DNA of 64,000 nucleotides, from the NCBI RefSeq assembly GCF_003315075.1, contig NZ_QNRJ01000003.1, positions 288,802 through 352,801 of the forward strand, read 5' to 3'. The stretch's first letter is position 1, and each line of letters starts with the position of its first letter. The notes under the pieces are model-generated. The model searched no databases and was not told the origin of the DNA. It saw only the letters and a list, made by a program, of their open reading frames with translations. Below are positions 1-8,828 of this stretch, in pieces. Source of the stretch: Rossellomorea aquimaris. GTDB taxonomy: Bacteria; Bacillota; Bacilli; Bacillales; Bacillaceae_B. The translations under genes were made by a program, and so were the position numbers.

Positions 1-1
1 G

Positions 2-2329
2 AAGGCAACCTTGAACGGCACCATTACATATAAGGGAGAAGAAACAAGTGATGCATCTTCTTTTGCTTCACCATGGTCCCTCGTATGGAATGACGAATTC
101 AATCAGGCTGAGATTGACCGTGGAAAGTGGACGTTTGATATCGGCAACGGATATACCGATGCGAACGGTCAATTTATCCCGGGTTGGGGAAATAATGAAA
201 AGCAATATTACACAGACCGTCCGGAAAACGCGAGGACAGAAGATGGGAAGCTATTGATCACGGCCAAGAAAGAAGAATATGAAGGTTTTGCTTATACGTC
301 ATCCCGCTTGAAAACGAAAGGTCTTTTTTCAAAGGCATTCGGGAAATTCGAAATGAAGGCATCCCTTCCAGTCGGGAAAGGCTACTGGCCGGCGTTCTGG
401 ATGCTCCCGGAAGATGATAAGTATGGTGGATGGGCAGCCTCCGGGGAAATCGATATTTTAGAAGCCCAGGGAAGCAATCCCCATGAAGCGATTGGCACGA
501 TTCACTATGGTGAGAGCTGGCCAAACAACAAATACACCGGCGCTCACTATGCCTTTGAAGATGGCTCGACGATTGCCGATGAGCATGTATACTCGGTTGA
601 ATGGGAGCCGGGGGAAATCCGCTGGTATGTGGACGGGAAGCTCCGACAAACCCAGAACAATTGGTATAGCAAAGGGACAGGCAATGCGGCCAACTTCACG
701 TATCCTGCACCATTCGATCAGCCTTTCCACATGTTGTTGAATGTGGCGATCGGCGGGAATTTCGATGGGGAACCGACAGAGGATACGATGTTCCCTCAGT
801 CCATGGACGTTGACTATGTGCGGGTTTATGATCTGACGGGAAGACCGTATAAAACGCCGGAGCTGCCTGTATTCGAACAGCAGCCACTACCGGAAGAGGC
901 AAAACAACCCCTTGAAGACGGGAATCTCATTTACAACAATGGATTTGATCAGGAATGGGAAGACGTTGAAGGGATTGCAGGAGTACCGAATACAGATCAT
1001 TGGTATTTCTTGACCGTCCCTGAATTTGGAGGGAAGGCGAATGTGTCTCTTGATCAGTTGGATAGCGTGAACTACGCAAAAGTCGATATACAGGAGCCCG
1101 GTAATCAACCTTATTCTGTCCAGCTGATACAAGATGCCTCCATTGGAAAAGGACGTTATTATCGAGTGTCTTTTGATGCGAAGTCCAGTGAGGCGCGTCC
1201 GATTAATGTAAAAGTCAGTGGAGGTGCAGAGAGGGGATATGCCACGTATTCAAGTAATGAGTCGTTTGAGTTAACGGACCAGGTGCAAACCTATGAAACG
1301 GTGTTCCAAATGACGGAGGAAACCGATCTTGCAGCCCGACTGGAGTTTAACTTAGGCTTGTCCACCCTGCCTGTCTGGATCGGAAATGTCCGGGTCGAGG
1401 AAATCCCTCCTGTGAAAGTGGATCCGGATGCTTCCAAGCCTGCACTTCCTGACGGGAACCTTGTCTATAATGGAACGTTCGACCAGGGATTCCCTGACCG
1501 TTTGCTATATTGGAATTTGGTAGATTCAGAGAATGCTGAGTTCATCGGGGTGGATCCCGAAGAACGGGTATTTTCGGCTAAGCCTTTAAATGAAACAGAC
1601 GGAGTACAATTAGTGCAAAAAGGTGTTCAGCTTCAGGCTGGAAGTGAATATGAACTGACACTGGATGGGGTAGCTGAAAGTGCCCGTGATATTCAGATTG
1701 AGTTGAGAAGCAAGGATGGAGAGGTTTCCTATGCAACGGAAACGATTCCTCTGAGTGGGGATTGGGAAAGTCATGGCATGACGTTTTCGATGCCGGATGT
1801 GACCGATTTGGAAGCGCAGCTGATCATCCACCTTGGGGGCAGCACTCATGAGGTGAAGCTCGATAATATGAAACTATTGAAAAAAGCGGGACCTGTTGAT
1901 CCGTTCCCTATTAAAAATGGGTCATTCGATAATGGTTTAGCCCCTTGGGAGTCCTATATTCATTTTGACGCAGGAGCAAGCATACAGCATGTTGAAGGTG
2001 AAGCGCATATCTCCATCGGAAATGAAGGCAACGAAGCATGGAGCGTTCAACTCTTTCAAGGTAATCTGGTGCTTGAGCCCGGGAAAGAATACACGCTTTC
2101 CTTCGATGCAAGCTCTTCGGTAGCCCGGTCGATGGAAGTAACGCTGGAAAACAGTCAGTATAATAGGTACCTTTCGGAAACTGCAGAGCTTGATGAAAAT
2201 CTGGGTCGCTTTGAATATACGTTTACTACCCCTTTGAGGGAGGAAACGAGTTTGAAGTTTTTGCTGGGTGCCACTGGAGAGGTGCTTGGCGCACACGATG
2301 TAGTGATAGATAATGTGGAGTTGAAGTAA
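2..2329 (+). CDS. Glycoside hydrolase family 16 endo-beta-1,3-glucanase (laminarinase type) with three CBM-like modules, 5' partial
   Basis: This enzyme probably hydrolyses beta-1,3-(1,4)-glucans outside the cell. The frame is open to the left edge, so the start and any signal peptide lie outside the window. Numbering from the TTG at position 11, residues about 25-275 form the GH16 domain. It contains the catalytic EIDILE motif at 146-151, with E146 as likely nucleophile and E151 as acid/base. The rest holds three beta-rich carbohydrate-binding modules of the CBM4/9 type. Each begins with a related phrase: DGNLIYNNGFDQ near 304, DGNLVYNGTFDQ near 483 and IKNGSFDNGLAPW near 640. GH16 assignment is firm; the exact substrate and the CBM family are inferred. 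A terminator follows directly. Confidence 0.9.
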   Translation, partial: KATLNGTITYKGEETSDASSFASPWSLVWNDEFNQAEIDRGKWTFDIGNGYTDANGQFIPGWGNNEKQYYTDRPENARTEDGKLLITAKKEEYEGFAYTSSRLKTKGLFSKAFGKFEMKASLPVGKGYWPAFWMLPEDDKYGGWAASGEIDILEAQGSNPHEAIGTIHYGESWPNNKYTGAHYAFEDGSTIADEHVYSVEWEPGEIRWYVDGKLRQTQNNWYSKGTGNAANFTYPAPFDQPFHMLLNVAIGGNFDGEPTEDTMFPQSMDVDYVRVYDLTGRPYKTPELPVFEQQPLPEEAKQPLEDGNLIYNNGFDQEWEDVEGIAGVPNTDHWYFLTVPEFGGKANVSLDQLDSVNYAKVDIQEPGNQPYSVQLIQDASIGKGRYYRVSFDAKSSEARPINVKVSGGAERGYATYSSNESFELTDQVQTYETVFQMTEETDLAARLEFNLGLSTLPVWIGNVRVEEIPPVKVDPDASKPALPDGNLVYNGTFDQGFPDRLLYWNLVDSENAEFIGVDPEERVFSAKPLNETDGVQLVQKGVQLQAGSEYELTLDGVAESARDIQIELRSKDGEVSYATETIPLSGDWESHGMTFSMPDVTDLEAQLIIHLGGSTHEVKLDNMKLLKKAGPVDPFPIKNGSFDNGLAPWESYIHFDAGASIQHVEGEAHISIGNEGNEAWSVQLFQGNLVLEPGKEYTLSFDASSSVARSMEVTLENSQYNRYLSETAELDENLGRFEYTFTTPLREETSLKFLLGATGEVLGAHDVVIDNVELK

Positions 2330-2340
2330 GGAGTGGGGGT

Positions 2341-2370
2341 ACAGCGTCTTTTGGGCGCTGTGCTTTTTTG
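2341..2370 (+). terminator. Rho-independent terminator of the GH16 gene
   Basis: A six-base-pair stem (ACAGCG/CGCTGT) with a nine-base loop is followed by GCTTTTTTG, 11 bases after the GH16 stop codon. Confidence 0.8.
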
Positions 2371-2442
2371 TTGGTATTAAGTGTGGGAAGGCTTTAGACT
2401 AATCCAAAAATAGCCCCCCCATTATAACCACCCAATCCAAGA

Positions 2443-3246
2443 TCAGCTGCTTTTCCCGTCATCCAAAACCACTTCAACCCCGAAGTGATCTGAAACTACA
2501 GGCTTATTCACATCATTAAAAATGACCCGGGACGACCTGACGTCCACTTTCTCACTGGACAGTACAAGATCAATCCTTAAATCGACCTTATTCTCATCCC
2601 AACCGGCAATCTTCCCTTCAACGGTGACGCCGAGGCCCCGTTCTGCAGCCTCATCAAATGTGTCGACAAGTCCTTTTGAAAGAAGATAATCGTATCCTTC
2701 CTCACGAACCCATGCATTGTTGTTGAAGTCCCCCATTAAAAAGTAGGGGAATTCAGGGGTGACTTGCTCCATCAAGGAATCAACCTGAAACTTGAACGGT
2801 TCTTCTTCGTCCGTCCACCAGCCGAGGTGGCAGGAGTAGAAGGTGAGGGGCTTTCCTTCATATGAAATCGTGGCCCCTACGATCTTCCGGGTTTTCCAGT
2901 AGGATGGGTCATGGCTTTTTGAGATGAAGAAGCGGTGTTCTTCTATGACCGGGTGCTTCGTCAATATCGCCACGCCTTCTTCATAGACGTCGTACCCGAT
3001 ATGAGCGAAGTCCCAGACGAGTGTGTAATCCGTCACGCCGCATTTCTCCAATTCCCCAAGAAGGACGAGGGCAAAATTGTCTTTTTTAACTAAGCCCTCC
3101 ACTGGTTCACTTTCGATCAGCTGACTGACTTCCTGCAAGGCGATGACATCATAGGATTTATCCGCGATGTCAGTGGCCAGGATCGAGATTTTTTCGAGTT
3201 GGTTGTCTTCTTGCCATGAGTGACCATTCAACGTGAGTAATTTCAT
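2443..3246 (-). CDS. Endonuclease/exonuclease/phosphatase (EEP) family hydrolase
   Basis: This is a 267-residue cytoplasmic member of the Mg-dependent EEP superfamily, which includes phosphodiesterases, sphingomyelinases and DNases. Visible signatures are the N-terminal LLTLNGHSW, the metal-binding glutamate in ALQEVS (E39), YSCHLGWW, MGDFNNN and the C-terminal SDHFGVEV. There is no signal peptide, so secretion is unlikely. The start codon lies 3 bases after the stop of the upstream PTS gene, and its GGGAG ribosome binding site sits inside that junction. The two genes are therefore almost certainly one operon. The natural substrate cannot be read from sequence; a sugar-phosphate or phosphodiester role linked to the PTS is inference. 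Confidence 0.85.
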   Translation of the reverse strand: MKLLTLNGHSWQEDNQLEKISILATDIADKSYDVIALQEVSQLIESEPVEGLVKKDNFALVLLGELEKCGVTDYTLVWDFAHIGYDVYEEGVAILTKHPVIEEHRFFISKSHDPSYWKTRKIVGATISYEGKPLTFYSCHLGWWTDEEEPFKFQVDSLMEQVTPEFPYFLMGDFNNNAWVREEGYDYLLSKGLVDTFDEAAERGLGVTVEGKIAGWDENKVDLRIDLVLSSEKVDVRSSRVIFNDVNKPVVSDHFGVEVVLDDGKSS

Positions 3247-3249
3247 GTC

Positions 3250-4884
3250 TTACGCTCCCAGCAGATCTTGAATGTCAGACTTGATGACGTCTGCTTTCGG
3301 ACCATAGATGGCTTGTACGCCTTTGTCTTTCAGGATGAGTCCCAATGCTCCGTTTTTCTTCCAATCCTGTTCAGTCCCGACAAGGCTTGTGTCTTTTACT
3401 GTTACACGAAGGCGGGTCATACATGCATCCACGTCTACGATGTTGTCTTTACCGCCAAGCATGGCAACGACTTTCGGAGCGATGGAATCGGCACTTACGG
3501 TACCGCCGCCGGTTGCAGCTTCATCTTCAATATAGTTACCATTACGACCCGGTGTCGGGAAGTTGAACTTTTTGATCAAGAAATTGGCAACCGTAAAGTT
3601 AAGAGCAAAGAATACGATACAAGCAATCACGAAGTTCACAAGGTCGACCCATAGACCGGCTTTGAGGATCATCGGAACACGGGTCAACAGTTCGATGGAT
3701 CCGAAAGAGTGAACGCGGATGTTGACGATATCCACAATCGCGAAAGCAAGTCCCGTCATGATGGCATATACAACGTATAAAAGTGGGGCTGCGAACATGA
3801 ACATGAATTCGATTGGTTCTGTAACACCTGTTAAGAATACAGCTAAACCAGCTGATAGGAACATCGATTTGTATTTCTTCCTCTTGTCTTTATCCACATT
3901 GCGGTACATGGCATAAGCGATACCGATCAGGGCAGCTGTGGATAAAATCATTTGACCTACTTTGAAGCGGGCAGGTGTCACGTCATTCAATAATTGCTTG
4001 TAGCTTTCTGTATCTCCTGCAGCCAGGAAGTTGTTTAAGTCAGCGATCCAGGCAAGCCATAGTGGATCTTGACCGGCAACCGTCGAACCTGCACCTGAAC
4101 CAGTCAGGATTTTGTAAGTTCCGCCGAGTTCCGTGTAGTTAATTGGAACCGTTAACATATGATGCAGACCGAATGGTAATAATAGACGCTCTAATGCACC
4201 GAATACAAATGGCGCAATGATTGGTGCCGTGTTCCGGGAAGTTGCGATCCATTGACCGAAGTCATTCAGTAACCCCTGGATGACTGGCCATACAATCGCC
4301 ATGATGACAGCAATGACGATGGAGCCAACGATCACAACAAATGGTACGAAACGTTTTCCATTAAAGAAGGAAAGGGCATCGGGTAATTTACTGTAGTTAT
4401 AATATTTGTTGAACAGATTGGCTCCTAAGAAACCGGAGATGATTCCGACGAATACACCCATGTTTAAAGCAGGTGCACCAAGAACCGATGTGAAGTAATC
4501 AGAAACCACTAATGTTTGTCCGAAAAGAGAAGAGACCGTTGCTTCGGGATCACCGAGCATATCTCCATTAACTCCGAAGATCGCTCCGGTAATACGGTTG
4601 ATCAGGACGAAGGCGATCAATGCAGCGAAGGCACCGCCCGCACGTTCTTTCGCCCACGAGCCACCGATGGCCACGGCGAACAGGATGTGAAGGTTGGTGA
4701 TGACTCCCCAACCGATATCCTCCATTACTCTTGCAATCGTTTGCACTAATGTGATGTCTCCACCCATCATCGCAATCAACTTACCGAGGGAAATCATGAT
4801 CCCTGCAGCTGGCATGACGGCCACTACCACAAGCAATGCTTTCCCGAACTTCTGCCAAAAATCAAACGACAATAAATTCTTCAT
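3250..4884 (-). CDS. PTS transporter subunit EIIBC, glucose/maltose (alpha-glucoside) family
   Basis: This 544-residue membrane permease takes up a sugar and phosphorylates it from phospho-HPr and an EIIA. The N-terminal about 430 residues form the multi-spanning EIIC domain; GLHHMLTVPINYTE is a typical EIIC motif. The C-terminal EIIB domain carries the phosphorylation site DACMTRLRV with Cys488. There is no EIIA domain, so it must borrow one in trans, as MalP-type and NagP-like porters do. No phospho-alpha-glucosidase lies beside it; the co-transcribed gene is an EEP hydrolase. AAGGAGG precedes the ATG by about 9 bases. Two cre-like sites upstream indicate CcpA control. The sugar specificity is not certain. 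Confidence 0.88.
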   Translation of the reverse strand: MKNLLSFDFWQKFGKALLVVVAVMPAAGIMISLGKLIAMMGGDITLVQTIARVMEDIGWGVITNLHILFAVAIGGSWAKERAGGAFAALIAFVLINRITGAIFGVNGDMLGDPEATVSSLFGQTLVVSDYFTSVLGAPALNMGVFVGIISGFLGANLFNKYYNYSKLPDALSFFNGKRFVPFVVIVGSIVIAVIMAIVWPVIQGLLNDFGQWIATSRNTAPIIAPFVFGALERLLLPFGLHHMLTVPINYTELGGTYKILTGSGAGSTVAGQDPLWLAWIADLNNFLAAGDTESYKQLLNDVTPARFKVGQMILSTAALIGIAYAMYRNVDKDKRKKYKSMFLSAGLAVFLTGVTEPIEFMFMFAAPLLYVVYAIMTGLAFAIVDIVNIRVHSFGSIELLTRVPMILKAGLWVDLVNFVIACIVFFALNFTVANFLIKKFNFPTPGRNGNYIEDEAATGGGTVSADSIAPKVVAMLGGKDNIVDVDACMTRLRVTVKDTSLVGTEQDWKKNGALGLILKDKGVQAIYGPKADVIKSDIQDLLGA

Positions 4885-4943
4885 AAACCCGTTTCCTCCT
4901 TAAATATCAATCTATTTGTCTATATATTTTACATGGAATGACA

Positions 4944-4957
4944 TGTGTGCGTTTACA
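4944..4957 (-). promoter_or_regulatory. Putative cre site (CcpA operator)
   Basis: On the minus strand this reads TGTAAACGCACACA, which matches the Bacillus cre consensus TGWAANCGNTNWCA at all but one defined position. It lies about 60 bases upstream of the PTS start codon. Confidence 0.65.
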
Positions 4958-5025
4958 TTTCAGATTAAATGAAATGCTGATGGGTGCCTCTTCATCATTA
5001 GAGTGCTATGTAACATGAAAATAGA

Positions 5026-5039
5026 TGCAACCGTTTGCA
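5026..5039 (-). promoter_or_regulatory. Second cre-like / LacI-family operator
   Basis: The near-palindrome TGCAACCGTTTGCA fits the relaxed cre pattern TGNAANCGNNNNCA on both strands. It lies 142 bases upstream of the PTS start. It could equally be the operator of a dedicated LacI/GalR-type sugar repressor. Confidence 0.5.
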
Positions 5040-5116
5040 CTAACTAAACACATTTTATGATATCCCTTTCAAGAAAGCAACAACAAAATATTATTTTAGG
5101 AAAATATTATTAGCTG

Positions 5117-5130
5117 GAGGGACGGACCTT
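5117..5130 (+). repeat. REP-like element, single half-site
   Basis: GAGGGACGGACCTT is an isolated copy of the short repeat that recurs throughout the first 21 kb and near 62.6 kb. Confidence 0.7.
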
Positions 5131-5156
5131 GGTAGGGGAAGAGGTGTTGCAGGGAA

Positions 5157-5281
5157 AGTGGATAACTACCCTGGTTGTTTAGTAGGGGGAGGAATGGAAG
5201 GGAGGGATGGATTGTGGATTGTGGATAATTTTAAGGGGGGGAATGGTGGAGTCATTGTGGATGGAATAAGGATGTGGATAA
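5157..5281. other. Cluster of DnaA-box-like 9-mers in the 4885-5390 intergenic region
   Basis: The 506-base gap between the PTS and ATPase genes has no convincing ORF. It holds five 9-mers of the TGTGGATAA type in one orientation. Two are perfect DnaA boxes (5220-5228 and 5273-5281). One has a single mismatch (5157-5165) and two have two mismatches (5213-5221 and 5256-5264). Clusters of such boxes away from oriC are known in B. subtilis to bind DnaA; that role here is inference. The stretch is strongly purine-rich on the plus strand. Confidence 0.5.
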
Positions 5282-5348
5282 GTGTCGGAGGATTGATGAG
5301 CCGACATTCTAATTCAATTAATTCCTGACGAATTCACCGCGTATTCAA

Positions 5349-5383
5349 GAAAAAAGCATCCGATCTCTCAAGATTGGATGCTT
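5349..5383 (-). terminator. Terminator of the metal-efflux ATPase gene
   Basis: A 13-bp stem (5354-5366 with 5371-5383, one mismatch) with a four-base loop is followed on the minus strand by six T residues. It sits 8 bases beyond the ATPase stop codon. Confidence 0.85.
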
Positions 5384-5390
5384 ATCACCA

Positions 5391-7307
5391 TTATTTCAAC
5401 AATCGCAGACCATTTAAGATGACCAATATCGTACTACCTTCATGCCCAATCACTCCATAAGGGAGATCGAGGATTTGCAGGAAGTTCGACGCGATCAACA
5501 GCATGATGACAGCGATGGAGAAGACTACATTTTGTTGCACAATCCGCTTCATTTTTTTCGATAGTTTAATCGCTTCCGCAATTCGGGTAAGGTCATTTTT
5601 CATCAACACCACATCGGCTGTTTCCAGGGCGACATCGGTTCCTTCACCCATGGCGATTCCGACGTTGGCCGTTGCAAGTGCCGGCGCGTCGTTGATCCCG
5701 TCCCCGACCATTCCGACCGTGCCGAATTGGCGTTTCAGCCTTTTCAGTTCGTCTACTTTCGTTTCCGGCAGGCACTCGGCAATGAAGGAGGCAACTTTGG
5801 CTTCTTCGGCAATGGCACGGGCCGTCTTTTCATTGTCTCCTGTCAGCATGATCGTTTGGACGCCTTCATCTTTCAGGAGCTGCAAAGCTTTAATGGTTTC
5901 TTCACGCATCACATCTTTCAGTGCGATCAATGCGACAATTTCATTCTCTTTGGCAACGAAGACCGTCGTTTTTCCTTCAGAAGCGATTCTTCCAAAGGCA
6001 CCATCCTTAAATTGTTCTGCTAACACTTTATCCACAAAATCGGCTTTCCCGATTTTCCATTCGGCACCGTCCACAACCGCTCTGACTCCCCAGCCGGATA
6101 CGTCCTCGAGGGAATCAGGCTGTGAGAGTTCCAGGTTTAACTCGCGGGTTGCGTGGCGGACGATGGCTTGAGCAAGTGGATGATTCGACTGGTTTTCAAT
6201 CGAAGCAACGGTAGCCATGACTTCACGTTCATCCACATGATTCGCAACTACTATATCGGTCACGACTGGCTTTCCTTTCGTCAACGTCCCCGTTTTATCA
6301 AAGGCAATCGCTTTGATGTTGCTTAAGTTTTCCAAGTGGGCGCCGCCTTTGAAAAGAATTCCGTGACGGGCACCGTTTGAAATGGCCGATAAACTCGCTG
6401 GCGTGATCGCGGCAACCAGTGCACAAGGTGAAGCCACAACAAGCAGGACCATTGCCCGGTAGAATGTTTCTGTCCAGCTCCATCCGAGGAAGAAGTGTGG
6501 AACGAACATCATCAGGAAGACTACGGCAAGCACGACTTTTACATAGGTTCCTTCAAAGCGTTCGATGAACTGCTGGGAAGGCGATTTTTCGCTTTGGGCT
6601 GATTGCACGAGATCAATGATTTTCTGAAATAGGGTTTCGCTGCTTGGTTTGGTCATTTCAATGGTGATGGCACCGTTGATGTTGACCGTTCCAGCGAACA
6701 CTTCATCTGTTTGACCTTTTGTTACAGGGACGGCTTCCCCTGAAATGGCTGCTTCATCGATGGACGTTGTTCCTTTTACGACAACACCATCTGTTGGCAC
6801 GCGTTCACCTGGTTTAATTAAAATATGGTCGCCGATCTCAAGACTTGAAACGTGGACTTTCTTTTCACCAGATCCTGTCACGAGCCATGCTTCTTCAGGT
6901 TGAAGCTGCATGAGTGCGGAGATCTCCTTCTGACTTTTGTTCATGGTATACGTTTCAAGTGCGCCACTGACTGCGAAGATGAAGATGAGGATGGCGCCCT
7001 CTGTCCAGTAACCGATGATGGCAGATCCGACAGCGGCAAAAATCATCAGCATTTCTACATTCAGTTCTTTGTTTTCAATGGTTTCTTCGATTCCTTCTTT
7101 GGCTTTGGCGAACCCGCCGATGGCAAAGGCGAGGAGATAGAAGGTGATGCTTAAGGTGGAGTCGTTGTTAGACGTCAACCATCCCAGTAAAATAAACACA
7201 CCGCTGACCAGTGCGGCGATCAATTCTGCATGAGTCTTTATTTTTTCAAAGAAGTTAATTTTTTCATTAGGTGTCCCCATGGTTAAGGCTTTGGATTGTG
7301 AGCTCAT
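5391..7307 (-). CDS. zosA: P1B-type metal-transporting ATPase, PfeT/ZosA-like
   Basis: This 638-residue membrane pump matches the length of B. subtilis ZosA/PfeT, the peroxide-inducible Fe(II) efflux ATPase. Visible parts are N-terminal membrane helices without a cysteine- or histidine-rich metal domain, the actuator loop with SGEAVPV near 189, the transmembrane metal motif SPC at 293-295, the phosphorylation site DKTGTLT at D337 and the hinge GDGINDAPAL. The SPC form and the missing N-terminal metal domain fit the Fe/Zn/Co subgroup. AAAGGAGG precedes the ATG. The upstream region carries a Fur-like box and a perfect PerR box, the control known for pfeT. The ion is inferred from family and operators. 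Confidence 0.88.
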   Translation of the reverse strand: MSSQSKALTMGTPNEKINFFEKIKTHAELIAALVSGVFILLGWLTSNNDSTLSITFYLLAFAIGGFAKAKEGIEETIENKELNVEMLMIFAAVGSAIIGYWTEGAILIFIFAVSGALETYTMNKSQKEISALMQLQPEEAWLVTGSGEKKVHVSSLEIGDHILIKPGERVPTDGVVVKGTTSIDEAAISGEAVPVTKGQTDEVFAGTVNINGAITIEMTKPSSETLFQKIIDLVQSAQSEKSPSQQFIERFEGTYVKVVLAVVFLMMFVPHFFLGWSWTETFYRAMVLLVVASPCALVAAITPASLSAISNGARHGILFKGGAHLENLSNIKAIAFDKTGTLTKGKPVVTDIVVANHVDEREVMATVASIENQSNHPLAQAIVRHATRELNLELSQPDSLEDVSGWGVRAVVDGAEWKIGKADFVDKVLAEQFKDGAFGRIASEGKTTVFVAKENEIVALIALKDVMREETIKALQLLKDEGVQTIMLTGDNEKTARAIAEEAKVASFIAECLPETKVDELKRLKRQFGTVGMVGDGINDAPALATANVGIAMGEGTDVALETADVVLMKNDLTRIAEAIKLSKKMKRIVQQNVVFSIAVIMLLIASNFLQILDLPYGVIGHEGSTILVILNGLRLLK

Positions 7308-7350
7308 AGCGTATTCCTCCTTTAGTTAAATGAAAATACGGGATTCTCAT

Positions 7351-7365
7351 TGAGAATAATAATCA
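7351..7365 (-). promoter_or_regulatory. Fur-type box upstream of zosA
   Basis: TGAGAATAATAATCA matches 13 of 15 positions of the 7-1-7 Fur consensus TGATAATNATTATCA. It overlaps a perfect inverted repeat, ATTCTCA-T-TGAGAAT, at 7344-7358. A TTGACG hexamer lies just upstream on the minus strand, so the box overlaps the likely promoter. Confidence 0.65.
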
Positions 7366-7390
7366 ACGTCAATACCCTTATAAAACGACG

Positions 7391-7418
7391 AAAGCTGCCA
7401 CCAATGAAAGGTGACAGC
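7391..7418 (-). terminator. Hairpin in the zosA leader or yfkF 3' region
   Basis: Inverted arms of about 9 bp (GCTGTCACC and GGTGGCAGC on the minus strand) are followed only by a weak T tract. It lies between the PerR box and the Fur-like box. It may end the upstream MFS transcript or attenuate a transcript started at the PerR-controlled promoter; I cannot tell which. Confidence 0.45.
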
Positions 7419-7462
7419 AAAACTGCACGTGCTCTTAGATGATTTTATATGAAGTTAGTAAT

Positions 7463-7477
7463 TTATAATTATTATAA
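7463..7477 (-). promoter_or_regulatory. Perfect PerR box
   Basis: TTATAATTATTATAA matches the B. subtilis PerR consensus TTATAATNATTATAA at every position. It lies about 155 bases upstream of the zosA start and 43 bases past the yfkF stop. PerR control of zosA/pfeT is established in B. subtilis. Confidence 0.75.
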
Positions 7478-7520
7478 TCTAATCCTATCACATGTATATG
7501 AGAATGGAAAGAGTTTTGTG

Positions 7521-8705
7521 CTAGTTATTCTGGGTTATTTCATTGCGTCGATTTTGAAGGGAAAAGACGAGTAAGCTCACAAAAATCATCAGCATCATGC
7601 ATGCGATTAAATAGAAGAAACTCGAGCCTTTAAACCAGTCGATCGTGATCCCTCCTACGAATGGTCCGATCATGCTTCCAAAGCTGAAGAAGATTCCGCA
7701 CATGATGTTACCGGCAGGAAGTAATTCTTTAGGCAGAAGATCCGTCATATAACTAATACCGAGTGAAAAAGTCGATCCGACGGCCATGCCGGCTAAAGTA
7801 AAGCAGATAAATAGGCCAATGGTGGATTCAGAGACGATTCCTGCGGCAGAAAAGCAGAGGAAGCCGATCATCATGACGATGAGCAGGACATTTTGTCTGC
7901 CATATTTGTCACTCACAATTCCAAGTGGAACCTGGGATATGATGCTTCCTACTGCAAAAGCAGGCAGGAGGATCGCGACGGCTTCAATGGAAAGACCGTT
8001 TCGCAGTGCGAAAACAGGAAAGTTCCCGTTTAATGAAGCTTCCAGGAATCCGTATCCCAATGGAGGCAGCAGGGCGACCCAGGCATACTTGAGAACCTTT
8101 CCGAAACGGTGAAAAGATCCAAGGAACGAGGCACTGCCGATATTATGCTGGTCGGGGAATTCGTTTTGTAATTTAAAGACGAACATCCACACGGTCAGGC
8201 TTAATAAGGAAGAGATGATGAATGGCAGTGCTTGATGGATGGTGATGAGCTGTGTCATCATCGGTCCGACGGCAAAGCCGACTCCAAAAGAGACCCCGTA
8301 GATGGATATGTTACGTCCGCGATGTTCTTTCGATGAAAACGATGTGATCCATGTCTGGGTGGCAAAGTGAAGCATGTGATCGCCGATTCCGATGCAAAGA
8401 CGCAGGAAGAACCAGAACCAGAAGGATTTCCAGACCGGGAACAGTAAGAGTGACGCTGCCACCACGATTCCCCCGATGATGATCATCGGTTTGTATCCCA
8501 TCTTCTGAAGTGGTCTTTCCATTAATGGAGAGGCGAGTAAGATTCCTATATATAGTGCGGTTGCGTTTAATCCGTTCAAGGAGGAAGAAACGCCGTCCTG
8601 TTCGAATATGATGGCGATTAAAGGAAGGAGCATCCCTTGTGAGAACCCCGAAATCGCGACGATTCCGACAAGGACCCAGAAACGGAAGGTTAGTGTTTGA
8701 TTCAT
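7521..8705 (-). CDS. yfkF: Major facilitator superfamily transporter, YfkF-like
   Basis: This 394-residue protein has about twelve hydrophobic segments with MFS spacing, and resembles B. subtilis YfkF (about 390 residues). I chose the ATG at 8705 because GGGAG lies 9 bases before it; an in-frame TTG six bases earlier is poorly placed. B. subtilis has yfkF next to chaA (yfkE). Here an OsmC gene and a pyridoxamine-oxidase-like gene have come between them. Substrate unknown; drug or small-metabolite efflux is the usual guess for this group. The MFS fold is firm and the YfkF name rests on family resemblance plus synteny. Confidence 0.8.
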   Translation of the reverse strand: MNQTLTFRFWVLVGIVAISGFSQGMLLPLIAIIFEQDGVSSSLNGLNATALYIGILLASPLMERPLQKMGYKPMIIIGGIVVAASLLLFPVWKSFWFWFFLRLCIGIGDHMLHFATQTWITSFSSKEHRGRNISIYGVSFGVGFAVGPMMTQLITIHQALPFIISSLLSLTVWMFVFKLQNEFPDQHNIGSASFLGSFHRFGKVLKYAWVALLPPLGYGFLEASLNGNFPVFALRNGLSIEAVAILLPAFAVGSIISQVPLGIVSDKYGRQNVLLIVMMIGFLCFSAAGIVSESTIGLFICFTLAGMAVGSTFSLGISYMTDLLPKELLPAGNIMCGIFFSFGSMIGPFVGGITIDWFKGSSFFYLIACMMLMIFVSLLVFSLQNRRNEITQNN

Positions 8706-8828
8706 TTGCAAAAACTCCCAATCATTGATGATTACTTCTTAGATGGTACCCCCAATTTCAATGTTTGGCAATACGAAACGAATAGAGTAAAATCAAAACA
8801 TCTACTAACATAATAAGGAAGGAATGAA

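Noticed and set aside
7391..7418. Metal riboswitch in the zosA leader
   Set aside because: Only one simple hairpin is visible; there is no multi-stem conserved core.
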